Notes under the pieces: generated by a model
What the model was told of the DNA's origin: nothing
Seen by the model: the letters and a program-made list of their open reading frames with translations, nothing else
Databases searched by the model: none
In this document: positions 7,570 to 14,804 of the stretch, piece by piece
Layout of the letters: each line of letters begins with the position of its first letter
Position numbering within the stretch: position 1 is the first letter of the stretch
Origin: CAYGJN01 sp964350135
Lineage (GTDB): Bacteria > Bdellovibrionota > Bacteriovoracia > Bacteriovoracales > Bacteriovoracaceae
Direction: 5' to 3'
Assembly: GCA_964350135.1 (NCBI GenBank)
Contig: CAYGJN010000024.1
Location: 1-25,863 of the forward strand
Length of the DNA: 25,863 bases
Made by a program: the position numbers and the translations under genes

Positions 7570-7582
7570 TTAGGGAGAGAAA

Positions 7583-8953
7583 ATGTATCGTTCAATCATC
7601 ACATACTCAATTGCACTTGCATCTTGGTCAGCACTATCTGCAGATCAATTTATTGTTAAGTACAAAGAAGGTTTTAATCCATCGAAGCAAAAAATGGGTC
7701 TTCGCTCAGCAGGGTCCTTAACTCTTGGTAGAAAGATTAAAAATACTAAGAATTTATATAGTGTGAAATTTCCAATGGCCTTAAGACCAATGGCCATCGA
7801 AGAACAATTAAAAATATTAAAAAGAATGCCAGAAGTTGAAATGGCGCAACTCGATCATGTGGTTACTCATCGTGGAAGTTTTTCTGAAGAACCAAATGAC
7901 CCTGAAAATATAAATCTTTGGGGTTTAATGGACTTAGCAGATGATAATATTGCTAGTTCAAGAGCATCAGAAGCTTGGGCCGAGTTTGGAACAGGTGGAA
8001 AGAACGCTTTTGGTGAAGATATTGTTGTCGCAGTTATTGATGGTGGATTCGATATTTTGCATGAAGACCTAGTTGATAATATTTTTACAAATAATGACGA
8101 GATTCCTGGTAACGGAGTCGATGATGATAAAAATGGTTATATCGATGATGTTAACGGTTGGAATTTTGCACATGATAGCGACAAGATTGAAGTTGCCTCT
8201 CATGGTACCCACGTTGCAGGAATTATTGGTGCAAAAGGTAACAATCAAATTGGTATCACAGGAGTTAACTGGGAAGTAAAAATACTTCCAATCCAAGTAA
8301 ATCTACGAGCGCCTCTTAGAACATCAGAAATTATTGAAGCATACTCATATATTTTAGAACTTAAGAAACTTTATCTTAAGAGTAATGGTAAAAATGGTGC
8401 AAATATTGTTGCTACAAATTCTAGTTTTGGAATTGATGGAGCAGATTGTAACTCAGAGGATTTTCCAATCTGGAATAGAATGTATGACAAGCTTGGAAGA
8501 GCAGGGATTTTAAGCGCCGTTGCTACAGCTAATCAATCTTGGAATGTTGATGATGAAGGCGATGTACCGAGTGCCTGTGATAGTGATTATATAATTTCTG
8601 TTACAAATACAGGCATGAATGGAAAGCTTCGTTTTGCAGCTTGGGGTGAAGACTCAATTGACTTAGCAGCTCCCGGGCAAAGTATTTACTCAACGATGCC
8701 AGATATGGACTACTCATTTAAAAGTGGAACCTCAATGGCCACTCCTCACGTGGCAGGTAGTATTGCTTATCTTCATAGTGTAGCTGGTGAAACTTTTGCT
8801 GATCTTGCGATTTTTGATCCAGGTGCAGCAGCTTTAGAAATAAAATCGGTAATAATTGATACAGCAAGACCTCTAGATACTCTTAGAGGGTTTGTTAAAA
8901 CTGGTGGAACTTTAGATATCTACGAAGCGGCTTCTGTCGTTAGTAATTTATAA
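7583..8953 (+). CDS. Secreted subtilisin-like serine protease (family S8), copy 1
   Basis: A 456-residue secreted endopeptidase. It has a signal peptide (cleavage probably after ALSA or ALS near residue 19-20), then a propeptide-like segment starting QFIVKYKEGFNP, and the S8 catalytic domain from about 110 to 450. The triad is intact: Asp153 in AVIDGGFD, His207 in SHGTHVAG, Ser384 in GTSMATPHVAG, with oxyanion Asn317. An EF-hand-like insertion DDDKNGYIDD (180-189) probably binds calcium. AGGGAG lies 5 bp before the ATG at 7583. It is a single-gene unit between a promoter with a long leader and a strong terminator. A second S8 protease sits 6 kb to the right and shares the insertion. Probable role is degradation of external protein. 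Confidence 0.95.
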   Translation: MYRSIITYSIALASWSALSADQFIVKYKEGFNPSKQKMGLRSAGSLTLGRKIKNTKNLYSVKFPMALRPMAIEEQLKILKRMPEVEMAQLDHVVTHRGSFSEEPNDPENINLWGLMDLADDNIASSRASEAWAEFGTGGKNAFGEDIVVAVIDGGFDILHEDLVDNIFTNNDEIPGNGVDDDKNGYIDDVNGWNFAHDSDKIEVASHGTHVAGIIGAKGNNQIGITGVNWEVKILPIQVNLRAPLRTSEIIEAYSYILELKKLYLKSNGKNGANIVATNSSFGIDGADCNSEDFPIWNRMYDKLGRAGILSAVATANQSWNVDDEGDVPSACDSDYIISVTNTGMNGKLRFAAWGEDSIDLAAPGQSIYSTMPDMDYSFKSGTSMATPHVAGSIAYLHSVAGETFADLAIFDPGAAALEIKSVIIDTARPLDTLRGFVKTGGTLDIYEAASVVSNL

Positions 8954-8966
8954 TTCTTAATATAAA

Positions 8967-9007
8967 ATCAGGATCCAGTTGATAGAAACTGCATCCTGAT
9001 TTTTTTA
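8967..9007 (+). terminator. Rho-independent terminator
   Basis: ATCAGGAT (8967-8974) pairs with ATCCTGAT (8993-9000) and CAGTT (8976-8980) with AACTG (8987-8991), one C-C mismatch between them and a 6-nt loop, followed by TTTTTTA. It begins 13 bp after the protease stop. The minus strand reads TTTTA after the stem, so it may also stop the convergent 5'-nucleotidase transcript. Confidence 0.9.
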
Positions 9008-9044
9008 TTTGATCTCAATAAATTATTTAAATATAAAATGATAC

Positions 9045-10391
9045 TTATAAGTCATGGGCCATATCGCGAGGCTTTGGTCGGAAGTACTTTCGAGGAGAGT
9101 AGTCTGCAAGATCGCTAACTTTAGTCATATAAATACAGGCGTACTTAGCAACTTGTCCTGCAAGACGGGACTCTTCAGCACCTGAGCGCATAATCTCTCC
9201 CCAGTAGGGATTGAATCCTTTTTCATATTGAATAATATTAACTTCAAGTTTTTCATCAATCTTTTTTAACTCTAAAAAAAGCTTATCTATTTGTGGCTTA
9301 TTTTTTTTGTACTCCTCATAGAGTTTATTGACTTTGTCTTCAATAGCCTCTTTTTCAAGCATGTACTTATTAACATTAACAAGACGTTCTTTGTTTTTAT
9401 GCCCGGCCTGGACTTCAGAGTCTAGCTCCTCTAGTACTAAAGCCGTTCTCCATTGACAGAATTTTTTTATTGAAACCACATCACCATAAATATGATCACC
9501 TAAGTAGAGAATTTGATCACCTTCAAGGTTGAAGTATTCCTGGAGCTCTAAGGAGTTTCCTCCTTGGTAGATACCCGTTTCAATATTATCTTCAACATTT
9601 GTTAATTGCTGTGTCTTAGGATCTAGTTTTAAAAAACGAGGTCTGCTGGTAAAAAATCTGGGCTTTGATGCATAGGTAATAGTTAGTTCAAAAAGGTCTC
9701 TCCAATCTTTATGCTCTTTTAAATGAGGAGTGAAAGCATAGTCGAGAAGTTTTTGTGTATAGAAATAATCAGAGTTTGTAGCGACAAATAATTTTTTTCC
9801 TGAACGTTTTAGTTTTTCTAAAGTTTGAGGAATAAGTGGATCTTGAATAATATAGCGATCAAGATCATTAAGAACATGAGTTTTAAGACTACCATCTCTG
9901 TGGGCAAGGTCAATTTGTTCTAAAATATCTGCTGCTATTTGTTCATAGTCATGAGTGATTTTGTTTTGGTCTTTAAGATCGACTAATTGAGCAAACAAAA
10001 CTGCATGAGAAATTGAAAAGGCTGTGTCCACTGGCATAAATCGCTGATCATTCAGGTCTATAACCTCGCCGCGATACATTTCTTTTTGTTTTCTGTGCTC
10101 GATTTCTTTGGTGCCATGAAAGGCTTTTTTAATTCTTCCATAAAGGCTAATCTTTAAAGTATTCCCGAATCTCTGGTCTAGAACTAGCCCTCGAATGGCC
10201 CGATTAAATTCAAATTTTAAATTTTTAAGCTCATTTGGATAATTAAGATTTTTAATAAGTTTGCTGACTACATTATCATATGTTGCCTGCTCAAAGGCCT
10301 GGGTATCATATCTAACGATGGTATAATCCATATCAAAGCCAATGGCCTGGATATTTTTAAGGTTCAAAGTTCTATTAACGTAAATACTCAT
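9045..10391 (-). CDS. HAD-superfamily cytosolic purine-type 5'-nucleotidase
   Basis: A 448-residue HAD phosphatase of the IG-type cytosolic 5'-nucleotidase family (relatives of NT5C2), expected to dephosphorylate purine nucleoside monophosphates in the cytoplasm. Motif I is IGFDMDYT with nucleophile Asp20 and acid/base Asp22; motif II is VATNSDY at 203-209; motif III Lys is Lys243 in ASKPRFF; motif IV is YLGDHIYGDVV at 297-307. The C-terminal 120 residues are charged and likely helical (Lys/Glu-rich around 335-385). The ATG at 10391 is used; a GGAATATGGG stretch precedes it. It is a single gene, divergent from the LolA-like operon. It adds to the nucleotide-handling genes of the window. Confidence 0.93.
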   Translation of the reverse strand: MSIYVNRTLNLKNIQAIGFDMDYTIVRYDTQAFEQATYDNVVSKLIKNLNYPNELKNLKFEFNRAIRGLVLDQRFGNTLKISLYGRIKKAFHGTKEIEHRKQKEMYRGEVIDLNDQRFMPVDTAFSISHAVLFAQLVDLKDQNKITHDYEQIAADILEQIDLAHRDGSLKTHVLNDLDRYIIQDPLIPQTLEKLKRSGKKLFVATNSDYFYTQKLLDYAFTPHLKEHKDWRDLFELTITYASKPRFFTSRPRFLKLDPKTQQLTNVEDNIETGIYQGGNSLELQEYFNLEGDQILYLGDHIYGDVVSIKKFCQWRTALVLEELDSEVQAGHKNKERLVNVNKYMLEKEAIEDKVNKLYEEYKKNKPQIDKLFLELKKIDEKLEVNIIQYEKGFNPYWGEIMRSGAEESRLAGQVAKYACIYMTKVSDLADYSPRKYFRPKPRDMAHDL

Positions 10392-10440
10392 AAGCTGCCC
10401 ATATTCCTGCGTCTTTTTTATTTAGACGTTTCTAGCTTTA

Positions 10441-10470
10441 TTGTTCAAAAAGTTTGAGTCCCTGTAAAAT
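10441..10470 (+). promoter_or_regulatory. Promoter of the LolA-like/DUF1302-like/DUF2227 operon
   Basis: TTGTTC at 10441-10446 and TAAAAT at 10465-10470 are separated by 18 bp. The predicted start near 10477 leaves a 19-nt leader containing GAGG at 10487-10490, 5 bp before the ATG at 10496. Confidence 0.5.
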
Positions 10471-10495
10471 GAAATTCGAACTAAATGAGGTTTAT

Positions 10496-11239
10496 ATGAA
10501 GTTCTTAGTATTTTTATTCCCATTTCTGATTTTTGCCAATCCTGCTAAAAGAGGTGAGGAAATAGCTGTCTTGATTGAAAAGGCCGGTGAAGGTTATAAA
10601 TCTGAAACCTCCCAGATGAAAATGATTCTAATGGATGCTTATGGTAAAGAGCGTATAAGGGCCATGCGAGGCAAAGTCTTAGAACTTAAAAATGGTTCAA
10701 AGTCGATTAGTATTTTTGATAGGCCTGCAGACGTGAAGGGCACTAAAATGCTTACCTGGTCATATCAAGATAAAGAAGATGATCAATGGATATATCTTCC
10801 AAGTTTTAGAAGAGTGAAAAGAATTAATTCCAGAAATAGATCTTCATCTTATATGGGCTCAGAGTTTAATTACCAAGATCTTGGTTCTCAGGAACGTGAG
10901 CGTTTCAATTATAAATATCTTGGTGACGAAAATGATTATTGGAAGCTCCAGAGAATTAAAAAAGGTGAGTCTGCCTACTCTAAAGAAATACTTTGGGTAC
11001 ATAAGGAAAAAATGACTGTTCTTAAAACAGATTATTACGATCAGGGAGGGAAACTTTTAAAGAAGGCAAAGTTTCTAGACTATAAAACCCATACTGTTAA
11101 TGGGAAAACTTTCTATCGACCTTATAGGTTAGAGATGCATAATCTGTTGAATCAAAAGAAATCAATTATTGAATGGAGTGAGAGAAAACTTGGAGCAAAA
11201 GTATCTCCAAGAGAATTAGATAAAGAGGCATTAAAATAA
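10496..11239 (+). CDS. LolA-like periplasmic outer membrane lipoprotein-sorting protein
   Basis: A 247-residue exported protein of the LolA-like family often annotated as outer membrane lipoprotein-sorting protein. The signal peptide MKFLVFLFPFLIFA is followed by NPAKR. Family-typical segments are FDRPADVKGTKMLTW, DDQWIYLPSFRRVKRI and SSYMGSEFNYQDL. The start at 10496 was chosen for its GAGG site and the signal peptide; 14 in-frame codons further upstream lack both. It overlaps the next gene by one base (TAATG). In many bacteria such proteins are encoded beside a DUF1302 outer membrane protein and an RND (MMPL) exporter and are thought to serve lipid or hydrophobe transport; no RND gene is present here. 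Confidence 0.85.
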   Translation: MKFLVFLFPFLIFANPAKRGEEIAVLIEKAGEGYKSETSQMKMILMDAYGKERIRAMRGKVLELKNGSKSISIFDRPADVKGTKMLTWSYQDKEDDQWIYLPSFRRVKRINSRNRSSSYMGSEFNYQDLGSQERERFNYKYLGDENDYWKLQRIKKGESAYSKEILWVHKEKMTVLKTDYYDQGGKLLKKAKFLDYKTHTVNGKTFYRPYRLEMHNLLNQKKSIIEWSERKLGAKVSPRELDKEALK

Positions 11240-12486
11240 TGCATTACTTATTATTTGCTTTATTTGTTTTTAATTTACACGCACAGGTCCAAAGCTTAAC
11301 AGAAATCTCCTTTGAAAGCCGTTTCTATAAAGATGATAATGATCCTACAACTATTGATAAGGGCAATACTTTTTCGGTTAGAGCAGATCTAGAGTACTCA
11401 AAAGATAAATTCAAAGGAAAGTTTATTGGAAGCTTTCGCCATGATTTTGAAGACCCTGCTCGGGATTTAAAAAACCTTGAAGATTTATGGGCAGAGTATC
11501 GTAGTGGGAGGTTTAGTCTAAGGCTTGGCAATCAAGTTCTTAACTGGACAGCACTAGAGGCTTTTCACCCTGCAGATACTATTAATAGTAGAAGCTTAGA
11601 TGGAGAGGTTGAAAATTTTCCTAAGCTTGGTGAGCTTATACTTAAGTCCAATTATGAAATGGCTGGATTTAATTTGACGGCCTTATACATGCCTCGATTT
11701 GTTGAGCCAAAACTACCTTTTGAACAAAACCGCTTAGGAAGTAATGTGAATATTTGGGATATTGCCTTTTATGATGGAAGACATAAATCTCAAGATCAAT
11801 GGGTAAATCAATATGCTCTAAGGCTTACGGGCCTCTTATGGGGAGGAGATCTGGCCTTAAATTTTGTTCACCATATTGATCGCTCTAATGGAGTGGCTGA
11901 AGTTTTAAATGATGGGAGTTATAGAGTTAATTATTTCAGAAAAAAACAAGCGTCTTTTACATTTGAGCGACCAATAGCAGATTTTTTATTTAAACTAGAG
12001 GGGGCTTTTAATGATTACGAGTCAACTCCTCTAACGACATTAAGAGGAGAATTTGAATTAAAAGATCATGGACTTATTGCTAATGGCTTTGAGTATGGTT
12101 TTGAACATCAAAGTGGACTGGAAAGTATTTTTCTTTTTGAGGCCCAATATCTTTTTGGAGCTGATCAAGATGAAGCAGTTCTTTTAAATGCTTTTCAAAG
12201 TGATATTCTTCTTGGATATCTACTTTTATTCAATGATATTAACTCTAAAGAGTTAAAACTTACTCTTGTTACTGATTTTATAAGAGAGGATCAATATATT
12301 TTAAACTTTAGTTACTCTCAAAGACTAAATGATCAATGGAAGTTATCTGTAGGAAGTCGTTATATCGATGCAACTCCAAGAGATAGATTAACAATTCTTT
12401 TCATTGGAGAAATCCCTGATCCAAAAGGAATTGAAACTTATGATCAAGACCATCAGGTGTGGCTAAAACTTTCGAGGTTCTTTTAA
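11239..12486 (+). CDS. Outer membrane beta-barrel protein, DUF1302-like
   Basis: A 415-residue protein with a signal peptide (MHYLLFALFVFNLHA, cleavage before QVQS). The mature part has alternating polar/hydrophobic strands, such as FSLRLGNQVLNW and FNLTALYMPRF, and it ends WLKLSRFF with the terminal Phe typical of BAM-inserted barrels. WAEYRSGRFSLRLGNQ and ALEAFHPADTIN recall DUF1302/alginate-export-like porins that accompany LolA-like proteins. It is coupled to both neighbours by one-base TAATG overlaps. I infer an outer-membrane channel or receptor working with the upstream periplasmic protein; the cargo is unknown. Barrel assignment is strong; exact family is moderate. Confidence 0.8.
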   Translation: MHYLLFALFVFNLHAQVQSLTEISFESRFYKDDNDPTTIDKGNTFSVRADLEYSKDKFKGKFIGSFRHDFEDPARDLKNLEDLWAEYRSGRFSLRLGNQVLNWTALEAFHPADTINSRSLDGEVENFPKLGELILKSNYEMAGFNLTALYMPRFVEPKLPFEQNRLGSNVNIWDIAFYDGRHKSQDQWVNQYALRLTGLLWGGDLALNFVHHIDRSNGVAEVLNDGSYRVNYFRKKQASFTFERPIADFLFKLEGAFNDYESTPLTTLRGEFELKDHGLIANGFEYGFEHQSGLESIFLFEAQYLFGADQDEAVLLNAFQSDILLGYLLLFNDINSKELKLTLVTDFIREDQYILNFSYSQRLNDQWKLSVGSRYIDATPRDRLTILFIGEIPDPKGIETYDQDHQVWLKLSRFF

Positions 12487-12962
12487 TGCCACTTGGAAAA
12501 ACTCATGACAAAATGAGCTATCTTATTTGCATCGCTGCTAGTATCACTCTTTATACTTATCATTTGCGATTAGATTTTCTTGTCCTTTTCAGTATTGGTT
12601 GGTTAGTGGCCACATTATTCTTTTCACCCGATCTAGATATAATGCCAAAAAAAAGAAGTTTTCTCCTCGCTCCTTTTCTCTATCCATACTCTTTGATTTT
12701 TAAACATAGAGGGGTCTCTCATAGTATTTTCTTAGGCACACTTACTAGGGTTATTTACGGAATTTTAGTTTCACTTTTTATTATCTATATTCTTTTTGAG
12801 ATGGGTAAAATTGAGCACTCACCAGAAACTGCCTGGGAAGGACTTATTTTTTATTTGAAAAACTTTGATATTGGCCGGGATGAGTATCGATATCTAGTTT
12901 GGCCTTTTCTAGGAGCTTGGTTGTCAGACTTAGTTCATATAGCTCTTGATCGTTTATTTTAA
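12486..12962 (+). CDS. DUF2227 family membrane metal-binding protein
   Basis: A 158-residue protein matching DUF2227 (uncharacterised metal-binding protein, as in cyanobacteria). It begins MPLGKTHDKMSYL, followed by hydrophobic segments at about 12-28 and 34-50, then FSPDLDIMPKKR, KHRGVSHSIFLGT and a C-terminal WLSDLVHIALDRLF. The conserved His and Asp residues are plausible metal ligands; function is unknown. The start at 12486 overlaps the preceding stop (TAATG); an in-frame start 9 codons earlier lies inside the barrel gene and is less likely. It ends one base before the convergent methyltransferase stop. Third gene of the LolA-like operon. Confidence 0.85.
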   Translation: MPLGKTHDKMSYLICIAASITLYTYHLRLDFLVLFSIGWLVATLFFSPDLDIMPKKRSFLLAPFLYPYSLIFKHRGVSHSIFLGTLTRVIYGILVSLFIIYILFEMGKIEHSPETAWEGLIFYLKNFDIGRDEYRYLVWPFLGAWLSDLVHIALDRLF

Positions 12963-13754
12963 TTAATTTAAAGGAGTCATTATATGGGCGTCAATTCTGT
13001 GAATTATTTTAAAACGCTCGCTAGTTATTTTATTTAGTAAAACCTTATGTTCATTATCAAATCGTTGGACTTCATCTTGAGTTAAACTAGCTCCAATACC
13101 TCTTGAAGCACGTATTCGTCCTCTCCAAGACTCACGATCAAATTCAATACCTTCATCATAGCAAAAAAAACCTTTTACTCTAAAATCATGGCCCAATCCA
13201 GGATAGCCTGGGTTTATATCTCCTTTATAACTATGGCCTGTCCATTGTGGATTATATTTCAAGATTAATTCTTCAGATGCTTTTGCAATTGGTGATAAAA
13301 AAGGCATCCATGAAAAATGAGTAGTCACCAATACACCATCAGGCTTTAAAAATTTTTTAATAAGTGGAATGACCTTAGCTTGATCAAAATACAAAAAACA
13401 TTGATTAGCAGTAATAATATCAAAAGATCGCTTGGGAAAATCAAGATCTTCTGTAGCACTTAGGATATAGCTAATATCTAAGCCTTGCTTTTGGGCATTG
13501 GATTTGGCCATATTGATTTGGTCTTGAGATATATCTGAGCCCGTTACTATGCATCCAGATTTTGCAAACTCAAGGGGCAAAAAGCCTGTGCCTGTTCCAA
13601 GGTCAAGAATCTTTTGGCCTCTAAGGCCGATATCGAGGGCCTTAAGCTTGCGATAATAGCTCTTGGGTGGACCTGGGCGGTAAGTCGCATAGTCTATTGA
13701 GGTTTTACCCCAATCAACTTCTCTGTCTTTATCAATTGCTTTTAGACCAATCAT
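12963..13754 (-). CDS. Class I SAM-dependent methyltransferase
   Basis: A 263-residue methyltransferase. Motif I is ILDLGTGTG (49-57), followed by the acidic SDIS at the end of strand 2, ATEDLDFP for adenine contact, and ITANQCFLYFD at motif post-I/II. The second half (from about 150) has a long substrate cap with many aromatic residues and RASRGIGASL. Substrate is unknown; it is not the UbiE of this window, which is at 18319. The ATG at 13754 has only a distant AGG upstream. It is a lone gene, abutting the DUF2227 gene stop-to-stop with no spacer. Confidence 0.88.
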   Translation of the reverse strand: MIGLKAIDKDREVDWGKTSIDYATYRPGPPKSYYRKLKALDIGLRGQKILDLGTGTGFLPLEFAKSGCIVTGSDISQDQINMAKSNAQKQGLDISYILSATEDLDFPKRSFDIITANQCFLYFDQAKVIPLIKKFLKPDGVLVTTHFSWMPFLSPIAKASEELILKYNPQWTGHSYKGDINPGYPGLGHDFRVKGFFCYDEGIEFDRESWRGRIRASRGIGASLTQDEVQRFDNEHKVLLNKITSERFKIIHRIDAHIMTPLN

Positions 13755-13930
13755 AACTTTATGAGTACCTAGAAATTATTTTTAAGGCAATATTATTTAA
13801 TGCCAGCTTTTCTGGACATTTTTAAAGGTTCTTTCTCATTATTTTAAAGGTTAAGTAGTTGAAATAACGTGAAAATGTATTTTGAGGCATAATCTTCAAA
13901 CGCACAACGCTTTAGCAAAGGAAGAAAATT

Positions 13931-14668
13931 ATGTTTATCAAGATCTTGGCCTGTGAAAATTTTAAGAAAAAATATGTAGTGGTTGGTGAGGACCATGGGA
14001 GCTTTTCTGTTATTGACGGAGAAGGCAATTTTGAGCAGTTCAATAGAACAAAGCTTGAAGTAGATAGTTTGAATGAATTTTCTGTTGATGATTTTTATCT
14101 TCATGAAAATTGTCCAAAAATTAAAAATGCAGTTTTAAAACACCGAGTAAATATTGAAAAATCTAATATCGAAGATTTTCTAGGTTTGGATTTTAAACCA
14201 GTGGGAAATCAAGGGACATCTTTTTTAAGTACAACAAAAGATACATCTCTTCATTTTTATTATGCTCAATATAATGCCGCTAGTGAGTCTTGCTCAGTGA
14301 AGATCTCCCAAAGTGAGTTGAGTACATTAAGTGATGGTCTTAGAGAAGTTGTTGTCTTAGTACTCGAAGAGTTTGGCAATCTTTATCTAGATGGCCAAAA
14401 GATGAGGGAATACTTAAGCACCATAAAGCCTGAAAATAAAAAAGGTAGAAAGTTTTGGACTTTGAATATTAATTACCAGGAGTTGATCTCTGTAAGTGGT
14501 CATCCTAATTTTCAGTTTTATTCTGATAATATTCAATACGTACAAAACTTTAGCCAAGCAGAATTTACAAATAATATTGTTGATCTTGATGTGATTCGCC
14601 AAATCCGAAATATTCAGACTACTCAAGAAAGGAGGGCCAAGGGAGTCACATTAAGAAAGTCCGCCTAA
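13931..14668 (+). CDS. Hypothetical protein, 245 residues
   Basis: I do not recognise this protein. It has no signal peptide or membrane segment and is predicted cytoplasmic and soluble, with a beta-rich N-terminus (FIKILACENFKKKYVVVGED) and a mixed alpha/beta remainder. It ends in a basic tail (ERRAKGVTLRKSA). AAAGGA (13917-13922) lies 8 bp before the ATG, and a strong hairpin terminator follows, so it is a genuine, independently transcribed gene. Neighbours give no clue to function. The DNA shows no composition shift compared with neighbours. Confidence 0.75.
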   Translation: MFIKILACENFKKKYVVVGEDHGSFSVIDGEGNFEQFNRTKLEVDSLNEFSVDDFYLHENCPKIKNAVLKHRVNIEKSNIEDFLGLDFKPVGNQGTSFLSTTKDTSLHFYYAQYNAASESCSVKISQSELSTLSDGLREVVVLVLEEFGNLYLDGQKMREYLSTIKPENKKGRKFWTLNINYQELISVSGHPNFQFYSDNIQYVQNFSQAEFTNNIVDLDVIRQIRNIQTTQERRAKGVTLRKSA

Positions 14669-14681
14669 TTTCTTCCTCTGT

Positions 14682-14734
14682 GCGTTTTCGGCCTGGACTT
14701 ATTCAGTCTGGGCCATTTAACGCGTAGCTTTTTT
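14682..14734 (+). terminator. Two-part hairpin terminator
   Basis: A 10-bp stem (14690-14699 with 14705-14714, two G-U pairs, loop TATTC) sits on an outer 5-bp stem GCGTT/AACGC (14682-14686 with 14719-14723). Six T residues follow at 14729-14734, a few bases after the stem. It lies 13 bp after the stop of the 245-residue protein and before the promoter of the second protease. Confidence 0.7.
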
Positions 14735-14752
14735 GTTATTTCCTAATACCTT

Positions 14753-14781
14753 TTGTCTTTAAGCTCTGTGCTTCCTATAAT
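14753..14781 (+). promoter_or_regulatory. Near-consensus sigma-70 promoter of the second protease
   Basis: TTGTCT at 14753-14758 and a perfect TATAAT at 14776-14781 are separated by 17 bp. The predicted start near 14788 gives a leader of about 17 nt with GAGGAGG just before the ATG at 14805. It contrasts with the roughly 230-nt leader of the first protease. Confidence 0.75.
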
Positions 14782-14804
14782 CATTTGAATGATGAGGAGG
14801 AAGT

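Larger units (their letters stand above)
7216..7582 (+). other. 367-bp gene-free region: promoter plus long leader of the first protease
   Basis: This is the longest gap in the window. It contains a short repeat cluster at 7282-7325 (CTGTCTAA at 7282-7289 and 7298-7305; CTTGAAC at 7292-7298 and 7319-7325; ACTGT/ACAGT inverted at 7297-7301 and 7313-7317), then a sigma-70-like promoter, then about 230 nt of leader before the protease ATG. The leader includes a locally GC-rich stretch (about 7447-7475) and GGTGAGT repeated at 7469-7475 and 7496-7502. I see no convincing gene or known riboswitch consensus in it. Confidence 0.6.

Noticed and set aside
7354..7582. Known riboswitch (GEMM c-di-GMP type) in the protease leader
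   Set aside because: The conserved core sequences I know for that class are not present; only generic alternative pairing is seen.
7494..7721. 75-codon plus-strand open frame starting TTG/GTG before the first protease
   Set aside because: It runs 139 bp into the protease gene in another frame, has no recognisable protein features, and the protease ATG has its own strong ribosome binding site.
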